A stretch of DNA of 64,000 nucleotides from T3Sed10-241 sp036751905 (GTDB lineage Bacteria > Bacteroidota > Bacteroidia > Flavobacteriales_D > Cryomorphaceae), in contig DAIOTP010000003.1 in the NCBI GenBank assembly GCA_036751905.1, positions 1 through 64,000 of the forward strand, in the 5' to 3' direction. The translations under genes and the position numbers were made by a program. This document shows, one piece after another, positions 41,903 to 51,271 of the stretch. The stretch's first letter is position 1. The number at the start of each line of letters is the position of its first letter. The notes below the pieces were generated by a model. That model was not told the origin of the DNA, searched no databases, and worked only from the letters and a program-made list of their open reading frames with translations.

Positions 41903-44329
41903 ATGAGTAAATACATATGCATACACGGCCACTTTTACCAGCCACCCAGAGAAAATGCATGGCTTGAAAAAATAGAATACCAAGACTCCGCGGCACCCTA
42001 TCACGATTGGAATGAGCGCATAACGGAGGAATGCTATATGCCAAACGGCGTGTCGCGCATCCTCAACGAAAACCACAAGATCGTGGATATCGTGAACAAC
42101 TATGCCCGCATGAGTTTCAACTTTGGTCCTACCCTGCTCAGCTGGCTCGAAGTAAACCGCCCCAAGACTTATCAAGCCATTCTGGACGCTGACACCCAAA
42201 GTATGGAATACTTTGGAGGCCATGGATCGGCGATGGCACAGGTGTACAACCACATCATCATGCCCCTGGCTTCAAGGCGCGACAAAGAAACCCAGGTGGT
42301 ATGGGGCATCCGCGATTTCGAAAGCCGCTTTAAGCGAAAACCTGAAGGCATGTGGCTTGCAGAAACTGCCGTGGACACTGAAACGCTTGAGGTACTTGCC
42401 GAAAATGGTATCCGCTTTACCGTGTTGGCGCCACGACAGGCGAAGCGCTTTAGGGCCAATGGCAGTGAGCAGTGGCACAATGGCATTGACCCTTTACAAC
42501 CTTACGTGTGCAACTTGCCCTCAGGCCTTAAGATCAATCTCTTCTTTTATGATGGCAAACGCTCCGAAGCTGTAGCCTTCAAGGGGCTACTCAAGGATGG
42601 GAAAGAATTTGCACGATACCTGGTCGGGGGCTTTGACGGACGCGGTGGCAATCAACTCCTGCACATCGCCACCGATGGTGAGAGTTATGGACACCACCAC
42701 CGCTATGGTGATATGGCCATGGCCTACTGCATGCGCTACATTGAAACGAACAAGCTCGCGACCATCACCAACTACAGCAAATATCTCGAACTGCAACCTC
42801 CTCAGCATGAAGCCGAAATCTACGACAATTCTTCATGGAGCTGTGCGCACGGTGTGGAGCGCTGGCGAAGCAATTGTGGTTGCAACTCTGGAGGTAGGCC
42901 TGACTGGAATCAAGAATGGCGGCGCCCCTTGCGTGAAAGCCTTAACTGGCTACAGGACAAAGTCACTGAGATGTATGTCAAGGGATTGGCGGCCTACAAG
43001 GTAAATCCTGATAAGTTGCGAAATGACTACATAGAGGTGATTTTGAACCGCACCCAGGAAGTTGTCAATACCTTTCTGCACAAAAACTTCGGTAACCTCA
43101 GTGCCGATGAACAAACCCAGATTATGCGTCTGCTTGAAATGCAGCGCAATGGACTTCTTATGTTCACAAGTTGCGGATGGTTCTTTGATGAAATTTCGGG
43201 CATTGAAACTGTGCAAATTTTGCAATATGCACGCCGTACCATACAGCTCGCGCGCAGCGTATCGGGACAATCGCTCGATAGGGAATTCAGAAAGCGGCTC
43301 GGTGAAGCCCGAAGCAACCTACCCGAATATGGTGATGGATCGAAGGTATACTTGCGTTTTGTCACCCCTTCAGAGGTTACACTCACGCACATAGGGATGC
43401 ACTATGCCGTGTCTTCGCTGTTTGCAGAAGATCCCAACGACATCACAGTGCTGAACTACACCTGCCGAAGTTCGGACTTTAAGCGCATGGCACAAGGTTC
43501 ACAAAAGTTGGCTGTAGGGCGAACTTACGTAAAATCAAAAGTAACCTTCAGCGAAAAGCACTTCAGTTTTGTTGTGCTCTATTTGGGTCAGCACCACCTC
43601 ATTGGAAAAGCTTTTGAATCCGTACCCCGGGAGGAATATCTCAAATTCAGCGACGAGGTGATGGAGGCCTTCTCTCAATCCAACGTTTCAAAAGTAATTG
43701 AGCTCTTCAGGCGTTATCCGGAACAACGGAGCTTCTCCTTTTTTGACATGTTTAAGGATGAACAACTTAAGATGCTAAATGGTATCCTCGATTACAGCAT
43801 GGACTTGGCCTCTTCCTCCTACAAAAAGATCAACGACCGCAACTATAGCGTAATCAATGTAATGCGCAATTCAGGCCTCAAGCCTCCCGCCCTGTTGCTC
43901 AACAACCTCGAAATGCTTCTCAACTATGAGTTGAGGGAGTTTTTCCAGCCCGACGCCAGCCGCGTTCGCATTGATGAACTCAAGCAGGTGATTCGCGACT
44001 TCAAGAAGTGGAACTTCGTGGTGGACCACAGTGATCTCAACTTCATTTGCACCAACAAATTGCACAGTATGCTCACCTCAATTGGACCCATACACAGTGC
44101 CAACATTTTATCTACATTAGAACAGTTTGAAAACATGCGTTCAACCCTGGACCTCCTCGGGCGCATTGGCGTACACCCGGAGCTGAATGATGTGCAAAAT
44201 GCCGTGTTCAGAATACTAAAAACTACAAAAGCTGAGATTCCTGGCAGTGTGCGGAAGCAATTGCTCGACTTTGCCGAATATGTGAACCTCGATGTGCAAC
44301 AATTCGCGCTGAAGGATGTGTTGATGTAA
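41903..44329 (+). CDS. GH57 glycoside hydrolase, DUF3536 type
   Basis: 808 residues: an N-terminal GH57 domain (about residues 1-400) followed by a DUF3536-type helical C-half. The five GH57 signatures can be seen: HGHFYQPP at the start, MWLAETA with the nucleophile Glu154, and TDGESYGHHH with the probable acid/base Asp258. Family members act on alpha-glucans as amylase, transferase or branching enzymes; the activity of the DUF3536 group is not known to me. Last of the glgE operon, with a 45-bp gap after glgB. No signal peptide, so it works on cytoplasmic glycogen. Confidence 0.9.
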   Translation: MSKYICIHGHFYQPPRENAWLEKIEYQDSAAPYHDWNERITEECYMPNGVSRILNENHKIVDIVNNYARMSFNFGPTLLSWLEVNRPKTYQAILDADTQSMEYFGGHGSAMAQVYNHIIMPLASRRDKETQVVWGIRDFESRFKRKPEGMWLAETAVDTETLEVLAENGIRFTVLAPRQAKRFRANGSEQWHNGIDPLQPYVCNLPSGLKINLFFYDGKRSEAVAFKGLLKDGKEFARYLVGGFDGRGGNQLLHIATDGESYGHHHRYGDMAMAYCMRYIETNKLATITNYSKYLELQPPQHEAEIYDNSSWSCAHGVERWRSNCGCNSGGRPDWNQEWRRPLRESLNWLQDKVTEMYVKGLAAYKVNPDKLRNDYIEVILNRTQEVVNTFLHKNFGNLSADEQTQIMRLLEMQRNGLLMFTSCGWFFDEISGIETVQILQYARRTIQLARSVSGQSLDREFRKRLGEARSNLPEYGDGSKVYLRFVTPSEVTLTHIGMHYAVSSLFAEDPNDITVLNYTCRSSDFKRMAQGSQKLAVGRTYVKSKVTFSEKHFSFVVLYLGQHHLIGKAFESVPREEYLKFSDEVMEAFSQSNVSKVIELFRRYPEQRSFSFFDMFKDEQLKMLNGILDYSMDLASSSYKKINDRNYSVINVMRNSGLKPPALLLNNLEMLLNYELREFFQPDASRVRIDELKQVIRDFKKWNFVVDHSDLNFICTNKLHSMLTSIGPIHSANILSTLEQFENMRSTLDLLGRIGVHPELNDVQNAVFRILKTTKAEIPGSVRKQLLDFAEYVNLDVQQFALKDVLM

Positions 44330-44357
44330 CATGAATTGCGCGGTATAGCGCAAAAAA

Positions 44358-44378
44358 AAACCGGCCTCAAGCCGGTTT
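44358..44378 (-). terminator. Intrinsic terminator
   Basis: AAACCGGC / GCCGGTTT stem with a 5-base loop; on the minus strand the T run (44352-44360 complement) follows. It ends the CBM48 gene and may also slow the convergent glgE operon. Confidence 0.75.
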
Positions 44379-44398
44379 CCAATGAGCGCTATGGGCCA

Positions 44399-44704
44399 TT
44401 AAAGGGCCACAACCGAATTTTCTTCAAATGATACCCCTGCTGGAGCATACTTGTCGGCTTCGCCGTCATTGTGCCATCTTTCGCCATCAATGAAGTAGCG
44501 GAATTGGTATTCTTTACCGGTTTCAAGATCAACGGTAGCTTTGAAGCTGCCATCCTTTTGCTTTTTCATCGTGATTGGCGATTCGAGCCACTTGCTGAAA
44601 TCACCAACCAATTGTACGTTTTCTACCTCGCCTGCTGTACTGGCTTCCACGCTGAAAGTCACTTTACATACGGGCTTCGTTTTGAGAAACTGCTTTTTAA
44701 TCAT
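44399..44704 (-). CDS. Small CBM48 (isoamylase N-domain) glucan-binding protein
   Basis: 101 residues consisting only of a CBM48-like beta-sandwich: CKVTFSVEASTAGEVENVQLVGDFSKWLESPITM then the return strands GSFKATVDLETGKEYQFRYFIDGERWHND. Such domains bind alpha-glucan chains. No catalytic part and no signal peptide, so it probably decorates intracellular glycogen. ATG 44704 begins the conserved domain. It faces the glgE operon and ends in its own terminator. Confidence 0.88.
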   Translation of the reverse strand: MIKKQFLKTKPVCKVTFSVEASTAGEVENVQLVGDFSKWLESPITMKKQKDGSFKATVDLETGKEYQFRYFIDGERWHNDGEADKYAPAGVSFEENSVVAL

Positions 44705-44774
44705 GTTGTTAGATTGAATATAAATTCGGCGCAAATGTAAACAAAGAAAATCAAAGTGTCATTAAAACACTATG

Positions 44775-47168
44775 TTAAATATTCGTTAAATCACTGAAAT
44801 GGATTTTCGCTGCATGGCGCCAATCCTTCAGATCAATATAGGCCAGGCGCTCGATGAGTTTGGCACCATCGGGGTAGTACTCGCAGGGATCAAAGTTAGA
44901 AATTGCAGCGAGAAAACGAAAATTTTCATGTCGCACCTGCATAGATTCACCATTGAGCTCAACCGAATGCCCACTGAAGCCATGCAAATACAACCTTAAG
45001 CCTACGTAACTGCCTGCATAATTTCCCTCCACAGCCGATACCGAAATACCATGGCTATCAACAGCCAAAGTCCGGAGAAGGCAATCACCGCCGATGGTAA
45101 GGCCATCATCCTCATAATACTGGTAAGACGATTTACCGCCCAAATACACATGTACGTCCAGCCTCAAGTCATTGCGCTCACCCATATACGCGGGCGCCTC
45201 ATGCGTGGTAGGAAGGATGCTGCCAGCCTTGACAAAAACTGGGATGGTATCGCGTTGAAGCTCTACGAGATGCTCTTGACCACCTGCATACAATTGATCA
45301 TTGAAAAAATTGTACCAATTGCCTTTCGGCAAATACACCTTTGCCAGCATGGCTTCCGCTTCGACCGGACATACCAGCAAGCCATCGCCCAGCATAAACT
45401 GGTTCTCAAAAGGTTTGGAGAAGATTTTCCATTCATCGAAATAATCAAACAACAAACTGCGCACAGGCGGCATACCATTGATACTCGACTCATAGAAAAG
45501 TGAATAAAGATGTGGAAGCAGCCTATAGCGCAAATGGATGTAATTGCGCGCTACTTCCGTGCACTCTTCACCAAATGACCATGGTTCGGCATGCTTGCTA
45601 TTGATCATGGTGTGAGCCCGCATCAAAGGGTGAAAAACGGCACAGGCCATCCAGCGCCGGTAGAGTGCTGCGCTGGCATCGCCTGTGAAACCGCCAACAT
45701 CATTTCCCGCAAAGGGAAACCCTGACAAACCCATGCCAGCCACCATGCGTGCACCAAGCAGCATGTGCTCATTGTTGGCCTGGTTATCACCAGTCCACAA
45801 TGCACTATCGCGTTGACCGCCACTAAAGGTGGCGCGGGTGAGTATAAATGAGCGCTGATTGTCTAAAGCCCCAGCAGCCCCTTCGGCAGTGGCTCGGGCC
45901 ATTTGCATGCCATACACGTTGTGCGCCTCTTTGTGAGAGCCTTTTTTGCCGTCAAGGCCAAAACGGACTATGCCCGGAGTGTGATGGCCCCACACGGCGG
46001 GCTCGTTCATATCGTTCCAAAAACCGTCGACCCCCATCTGCACAAGTTCGGCCACATATTGGCCCCACCATGTGCGGACACGCTCCTCTGTAAAATCCGG
46101 AAATTGACACCAGCCAGGCCATGCCGCGCCTTTGTATGGCTGGTTATCCGGATATTTCACAAACACATCGGCATCCTGGCCTTCATCATAAATCCTGTAG
46201 CCAGGTTCAACCTTGATGCCAGGATCTAAAATTACCACGACCCTGAAGCCCATTTTTTTGAGTTCCTTTATAAGCCGCGAAGGATCTGGAAAGTGCTCAT
46301 TATGCCATGTAAACACCTTGAAATCCTGCATGTAATGGATATCGAAATAAATCACATCGGCGGGAATATTGAGTTCCCTGAAAGTTTGCGCCACCCGAAG
46401 TATTTCTGAATCGGGATAGTAGCTATACCTACATTGCTGAAAACCAAGACTCCAAAGCGATGGCAATGAAGTGCGGCCCGTGAGCGCAGTGTAGTCGCGG
46501 AGTATATCAGCAGGTTTGGGCCCTGCAAAAAAGAAGTAGTCGAGTTCACCTGATGCCGCCTGAAAGAAACTAAAGCGATCATTGGCGGCGCCAAAGTTGA
46601 AGGTGGTTTCACTGTGGTTGTTGAGGAAAATGCCGTAAGGCTGTTCATGGCTTAGGCCAATAAAGAAGGGACAAGACACGTACAAGGGGTCTGTACCTCC
46701 ATGATAACCAAAGGCATCAGTATTCCAGTTGCGAAACTGCTTGCCGGCTTTGTCGAGTGGTCCTGTACGCTCGCCCAAGCCAAAGAAACGCTCGCCAGGC
46801 TGCAAGCTGCGGTAATTGGTGACTTCGGTTCCATCCCAACATATGCCCAAGCCAGGGTCATCTTGGGAAAGCACTTGGCCCTCCCTGGTTTCAAAGCGCA
46901 TGCGGAGGGGTGCCATTTGAATGTTGAGCCTCACATGGGCGGTGTCGACGCGGAAGGTATCGGATAGTACTTGTACCACCACCGTATGGGGCGCCGGCAA
47001 GGATGGACATGCGTATGTGTGCTCCTGAAAGGCGGAGTTCAACTGGATCACCTGTATACGGAAAGTGGATTCATTGTATTGCGATATGCGAATATGGGCC
47101 TCTTCTGTATCTATGAGGAGTCGCCCTTGCTCCAAACGGTGTGCTTGCACCGAGCCAATCATTTTCAT
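44775..47168 (-). CDS. GH31 alpha-glucosidase-type hydrolase, cytoplasmic
   Basis: 797 residues. N-terminal beta domain, GH31 barrel from about residue 240, C-terminal beta domains. FWNDMNEPAVW carries the nucleophile Asp and WTGDNQANNEH the acid/base Asp; DVIYFDIHYMQDFKVFTWH and AGNDVGGFTGD are family marks. GH31 enzymes cleave terminal alpha-glucosides or transfer glucosyl units. The lack of a signal peptide points to intracellular glycogen or maltodextrin rather than outside starch. Divergent from the PagL-like gene; its promoter lies in the 91 bp before 47260. Confidence 0.94.
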   Translation of the reverse strand: MKMIGSVQAHRLEQGRLLIDTEEAHIRISQYNESTFRIQVIQLNSAFQEHTYACPSLPAPHTVVVQVLSDTFRVDTAHVRLNIQMAPLRMRFETREGQVLSQDDPGLGICWDGTEVTNYRSLQPGERFFGLGERTGPLDKAGKQFRNWNTDAFGYHGGTDPLYVSCPFFIGLSHEQPYGIFLNNHSETTFNFGAANDRFSFFQAASGELDYFFFAGPKPADILRDYTALTGRTSLPSLWSLGFQQCRYSYYPDSEILRVAQTFRELNIPADVIYFDIHYMQDFKVFTWHNEHFPDPSRLIKELKKMGFRVVVILDPGIKVEPGYRIYDEGQDADVFVKYPDNQPYKGAAWPGWCQFPDFTEERVRTWWGQYVAELVQMGVDGFWNDMNEPAVWGHHTPGIVRFGLDGKKGSHKEAHNVYGMQMARATAEGAAGALDNQRSFILTRATFSGGQRDSALWTGDNQANNEHMLLGARMVAGMGLSGFPFAGNDVGGFTGDASAALYRRWMACAVFHPLMRAHTMINSKHAEPWSFGEECTEVARNYIHLRYRLLPHLYSLFYESSINGMPPVRSLLFDYFDEWKIFSKPFENQFMLGDGLLVCPVEAEAMLAKVYLPKGNWYNFFNDQLYAGGQEHLVELQRDTIPVFVKAGSILPTTHEAPAYMGERNDLRLDVHVYLGGKSSYQYYEDDGLTIGGDCLLRTLAVDSHGISVSAVEGNYAGSYVGLRLYLHGFSGHSVELNGESMQVRHENFRFLAAISNFDPCEYYPDGAKLIERLAYIDLKDWRHAAKIHFSDLTNI
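45322..45333 (-). repeat. Recurrent word TTTGCCGAAAGG
   Basis: Exact copy in the GH31 gene (reads LPKG). The flanks make a 5-bp stem TTGCC/GGCAA around GAAA, the best hairpin of all copies. Confidence 0.6.
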
Positions 47169-47259
47169 GCCGCAAATTAAGACCTAAGAAGTACAATGCA
47201 AAAGAAAAATAGACAAGCCCATGCGATTTAATTCAAAATACCCAACTTCGTGTGAGATT

Positions 47260-48375
47260 ATGCATTTTCAAAAGCATTTGATATTCGCATTGCTTGCCGC
47301 ATGGACACTTGGCCTGCGGGCACAGCATGACTATTTCATCGCTGACAGCCAAAAGAAACCCGATAGCCTCAAAGCCACGCCATACTTTGATGCCAGGCTC
47401 CATCATGGCTTCATCATTATTCACAGCCGGGATATTCGAGCCATCAAAGACAGCTATCCATGGGGAATGGAAGTCGACATGGCTTGGCTCAAGACTTCGG
47501 AGAAAAGTTGGAACATGTGCAATTGTTTTCCAAGATTGGGCATATCCCTGGGCTTCTGGGAATTTGATAACCGACCCATACTCGGTCAGGCCATAGCCGC
47601 ACAATTTTTCATTGAACCCACATTTGGCGCTCAACGCGACCTGAGCTTTGGTATCAGGGCAGGCATGGGCTTGAGTTACCAAAACCGGCCCCACCATCCC
47701 ACAAACAATCCTGACAACCTGAGCTACAGCACTTACCTGGCCTTTCCGCTGCATGTAGGCGGCACTTTGCGCTATAGGCTTCACCCCCAGTGGGAAACCC
47801 AGATCAACGCCCGCTACAACCACATTAGCAACGGCGGAATGCGCCAACCCAACAAGGGGATCAATTGGCCAACCGCCGCCCTTGGATTGAGTTATTATCC
47901 TTCAGCGCCTGTGCTTAGAGCGCGTCCTAAACTTCCATGGCGCATCGAAGGGATGCAGCTGAACAAACAAAGCCTGAGATTATTTGGGAGTTATGCCGAG
48001 AGCAGAGATGAAGATGTACTGCCCGTTGCTGGCCTTGAATACAAATTTAGCCGACGGGTAGCACGAATAAATGCACTAAGTCTTGGCTCAGAGTGGCTCT
48101 ACAATGGAATGTATGGCTATGAGAGCAGCAATTCGGGTATAGCAGCCAATGGCATGGGAGGCATTGCTGTGGGCCATGAGTTTCTATTGGGAAAATTCGT
48201 GTTCGCACAGCAGTTTGGTGTTTACATATTCAAACCCGATAATGAAGTGCGGGATGTATACCAACGTTATGAATTGCTCTATGCTTTTTCCGAAAAATGG
48301 ATGGCCGGGTTCGGCCTCAAAACCCATGGCCATGTAGCTGATTTTTTAGACATCAGGCTAGCACTCATTTTATGA
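47260..48375 (+). CDS. PagL-like acyloxyacyl hydrolase homologue
   Basis: About 371 residues. Signal peptide (MHFQKHLIFALLAAWTLGLRAQ) and an outer-membrane barrel. The segment YNHISNGGMRQPNKGIN matches the active-site strand of PagL lipid A 3-O-deacylases: His188 and Ser190 are present. The residue 12 after the Ser, a catalytic Glu in Pseudomonas PagL as I remember it, is Asn202 here. Activity is therefore uncertain. An in-frame ATG at 47221 is also possible; 47260 gives the clean signal peptide. Confidence 0.82.
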   Translation: MHFQKHLIFALLAAWTLGLRAQHDYFIADSQKKPDSLKATPYFDARLHHGFIIIHSRDIRAIKDSYPWGMEVDMAWLKTSEKSWNMCNCFPRLGISLGFWEFDNRPILGQAIAAQFFIEPTFGAQRDLSFGIRAGMGLSYQNRPHHPTNNPDNLSYSTYLAFPLHVGGTLRYRLHPQWETQINARYNHISNGGMRQPNKGINWPTAALGLSYYPSAPVLRARPKLPWRIEGMQLNKQSLRLFGSYAESRDEDVLPVAGLEYKFSRRVARINALSLGSEWLYNGMYGYESSNSGIAANGMGGIAVGHEFLLGKFVFAQQFGVYIFKPDNEVRDVYQRYELLYAFSEKWMAGFGLKTHGHVADFLDIRLALIL

Positions 48376-48460
48376 AAATTGTGTAAGCCCTCCCCACTTG
48401 TTCATCACAATTGGTTCATTAAAATCAGATCAGGATAGCATCTTGAGCTGATAATTCTGC

Positions 48461-48468
48461 TAACTTCG
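48461..48468 (+). promoter_or_regulatory. Putative -7 element (TAACTTCG)
   Basis: TAnnTTCG variant 17 bases before the ATG of the secreted GH-A gene. A TTG at 48443 is only 15 bases upstream. Confidence 0.35.
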
Positions 48469-48485
48469 GGCCACCAATTATAACC

Positions 48486-51248
48486 ATGAAGACCCTTAAC
48501 ACGCTAGCCCTGCTTGCGCTTGTCCTATGTATGGACTGCGCATTTTCCCAACCAATTACAGTTTACGCATCGCCCTGGTCCACCACGCAGCCCGCTCCGC
48601 AGGTGGGCTTCAATTCCAGGGTGGTAAATATTATTGACAGCGATGGCTGTACAATTCCTGATACGCTAACCGTAAAAAACGATTGGCGCACTGCCGAGTT
48701 TCGGCAAGCCGTGGCGGGCCTACAGCCGCAAATTTTGCGCTTCCCCGGCGGCACCAATGCCAACTACTGGTTTTGGGAGGACGAAACCAGAACTGTTTTG
48801 AACGACGCTGGTGGGTTGGTCGATCTTCAAATTTGCGAAGGCACGTTTATTGATGTTCCCAATTCCATTCAAATTGGTTGCGAGGAGCCTTGGGTAAACA
48901 TGACTGCCGAAACATTTGAAGCCATAAAAACCAAAACCACCACTACCTTCTCTGACTTTTTTGATGCTGTAAGTGGCTATCAGGACGCGGGCGTACCTGT
49001 CCAGGAGATGTATTTGCTGAGCATGATTGATCCATTTTACTACCTCAACAGTCCACAATTTGAGTACGAATTTGGCAACCTCAGCATTGCTGAAAAACGA
49101 CAAAAATTGGGTGAAATTTCGTACCAAAGGGCGATGAAGCAAGTGAGGCTTATTCTTAAAGCGTATTGCGGAAATTGCCAAAGCTATGACGGCGAATTGT
49201 TGTTTGAGCTTGCCAATGAGGCCTTTCTGCAGCGGTATGGCAAGTACTTTCCCTTTGAAGCATGCTATACCACACCAAACCCATGCGAAGAGTGCTTTCC
49301 CGATGTTGACATGTATATAGCCGTATGTCAAGCTTTGATCCCTGCCATTCGGGCAAGGTTTCCCAACAGCAAAATTTCGGTTTCAGGTGGTCGCCGGCGA
49401 ATAGCCGGCAAATTCTGGAACCGCCGCTTGCTCGATGAATTCGGTCCCGGCGCTCCTATGGAAACAGAAGGCATCACCATACACTCATACCCGCGCGCCA
49501 GCTTCGAATCAAGGCTCAACCAGGCTACCTGCCTTGGCGAGCTCAGTGAACTCAGCGCGCAAGACTTGATGGCTGAGCACCAATACCTCATTAACAACAC
49601 CCTCTTTAGGAGGGGCATGGAGGTTATTTCGAATTCTGGTTGGGATGTATGGCTTACAGAATTCAATGTGAATAACAATTCGGAAATCTGCGAAGAAATT
49701 ACAGGTACTTCATTCATCGGAAACAATTCGGTATTCTATCTGACCAACTGGACCCATTTGCTTGGCGTACTTACACAGCTGCACGCAATGATATCCATAT
49801 CAAATGAGGTTAAAGCGCCGTGGCTCGACTTACCTTATTACAACCCCATGAGCAAACTCTGTATGCACAATTTGCTGGGCTCCCGACAAAATGCTGCAAT
49901 TTTCAATGACTTATCGTATCCTGCTACAGGCATGGCTGCCCAGATTTTTCAAGAGCTCAATGCCTCAGCCGACAACCTTCAGTTCATCGGGCTTTTCAAT
50001 CAACCACATGGCAATCAACCCAGTGCCGAGCAACTCAATACACTCCAGCATTACAGCATCCAATTGGAGCCCGACCCCGCCAATGAATTGCCCAATGGCT
50101 ACACGGCACCAGGCGCATGGGGTATGTCATTTACAAATGCCACAGGGCGTAAGGTACTTTTCGTAAACCTCTCTGAAAATCCGCTACAGGTCAATCTTAC
50201 CGCCCTTGGCACAGCGCCTGGCAATGCTACAGCACGCGTTATTTCCGTTCCACCCGACTCTTTGTTTATCAGCATAAAAAATGGCTTCGAAACTTCCTTC
50301 CTGAGGACCGACACCCTTGCATTGGAGCAAGGTCAATTGCTCCTCCCACCCTTTGGTATTGCTGTAATTTCGGGTGAAGCAAACATTGAAACGTGCCCTG
50401 AAATTACCGCTCAGTCTTCACTTCCGACATCATGCGGCTCGCAGGCCTGTGCCCCATGCAATTGCGAATTCACGCTTTTGCAAAAAACCAATTTCGAACA
50501 AGGTATGGGTGTGTGGAGTTCGTCAGGGGGCGGAGCTGCTTACCTCCTGCAATTGCCCCAAGCGATACAAGGTGAAGCGTCTTTTTTAGGGCAAAAATTG
50601 CTGGCTATGCCTTCGGCCCCAAGTCCCTTTGTAAATATCACAACACCAACGGTCAATACCAACAGTGCCACCCGCATTCAAATCAATTTCTTGTACAGCG
50701 CCATGGGCATGAATGGCCCAGCCGATCGCTTGGTGCTCAGCTATTCAAATGATGGTGGCCAAAGCTTCATTCAACTCACAACCTGGCAACATGGTGTGCA
50801 TTTTGAAAATGGAGGCCTCAATAAAGCAGTCTTTGTGAGTGAGGCCCCTATCGGGCCACAAACTCAGTTGAGGCTAAGAGCACGGGCTGAGGGAAGCGGC
50901 AAAATCTTCTACATTGACAATGTTGAACTGTCATTCTGCCCTGTTGGTGCTGCTACCAACGCCCCAAAATTTGAATTGCATAAAGCTGTAAATCAGATGC
51001 AGGTGGCACTGTATCCCAACCCAACTGCGGGCTCTGTGCACATCGATTTGGAAGGATTAAATCAGGACGTACCTGTAGAGTTGAGTGCCTATGATGTGTT
51101 GGGAAGAAGGATGGCTCAAAAAAGCTATACCTCGGCGCGCACTGCCTTGAAATTTATGTTGGAAACAGCGCAATGGCCTTCTGGAATGTATATAGTTGAA
51201 ATCGTACAAGGTGACAAGCGCCATGCACTGAAGCTCCAAAAACTATAA
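48486..51248 (+). CDS. Secreted clan GH-A glycoside hydrolase with T9SS sorting domain
   Basis: 920 residues. Signal peptide (LLALVLCMDCAFSQ), then a TIM-barrel hydrolase with features of clan GH-A: LRFPGGTNANYWFW, LFELANEAF with the probable acid/base Glu245 after Asn244, and VWLTEFNVNN with the probable nucleophile Glu392. The closest look is to GH51/GH30/GH79-type enzymes but I cannot place the family. A Cys-rich stretch (TSCGSQACAPCNC) and a beta-sandwich carbohydrate-binding-like domain (about residues 660-820) precede a type A sorting domain (LYPNPTAGSVHIDL ... SGMYIVEIVQ). The substrate is likely a plant, algal or microbial polysaccharide; inference. Confidence 0.85.
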   Translation: MKTLNTLALLALVLCMDCAFSQPITVYASPWSTTQPAPQVGFNSRVVNIIDSDGCTIPDTLTVKNDWRTAEFRQAVAGLQPQILRFPGGTNANYWFWEDETRTVLNDAGGLVDLQICEGTFIDVPNSIQIGCEEPWVNMTAETFEAIKTKTTTTFSDFFDAVSGYQDAGVPVQEMYLLSMIDPFYYLNSPQFEYEFGNLSIAEKRQKLGEISYQRAMKQVRLILKAYCGNCQSYDGELLFELANEAFLQRYGKYFPFEACYTTPNPCEECFPDVDMYIAVCQALIPAIRARFPNSKISVSGGRRRIAGKFWNRRLLDEFGPGAPMETEGITIHSYPRASFESRLNQATCLGELSELSAQDLMAEHQYLINNTLFRRGMEVISNSGWDVWLTEFNVNNNSEICEEITGTSFIGNNSVFYLTNWTHLLGVLTQLHAMISISNEVKAPWLDLPYYNPMSKLCMHNLLGSRQNAAIFNDLSYPATGMAAQIFQELNASADNLQFIGLFNQPHGNQPSAEQLNTLQHYSIQLEPDPANELPNGYTAPGAWGMSFTNATGRKVLFVNLSENPLQVNLTALGTAPGNATARVISVPPDSLFISIKNGFETSFLRTDTLALEQGQLLLPPFGIAVISGEANIETCPEITAQSSLPTSCGSQACAPCNCEFTLLQKTNFEQGMGVWSSSGGGAAYLLQLPQAIQGEASFLGQKLLAMPSAPSPFVNITTPTVNTNSATRIQINFLYSAMGMNGPADRLVLSYSNDGGQSFIQLTTWQHGVHFENGGLNKAVFVSEAPIGPQTQLRLRARAEGSGKIFYIDNVELSFCPVGAATNAPKFELHKAVNQMQVALYPNPTAGSVHIDLEGLNQDVPVELSAYDVLGRRMAQKSYTSARTALKFMLETAQWPSGMYIVEIVQGDKRHALKLQKL

Positions 51249-51271
51249 CGCGCTTTGGGCTGAAGCGTTAC
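51246..51271. terminator. Weak hairpin between convergent genes
   Basis: TAACGC / GCGTTA arms with an extra inner TT/AA pair overlap the GH-A stop codon. No T run follows, so it is only a possible terminator. Confidence 0.3.

Noticed and set aside
36358..47168. Polysaccharide utilisation locus (SusC/SusD type)
   Set aside because: No SusD, no secretion signals on the glucan enzymes; it is an intracellular glycogen cluster.
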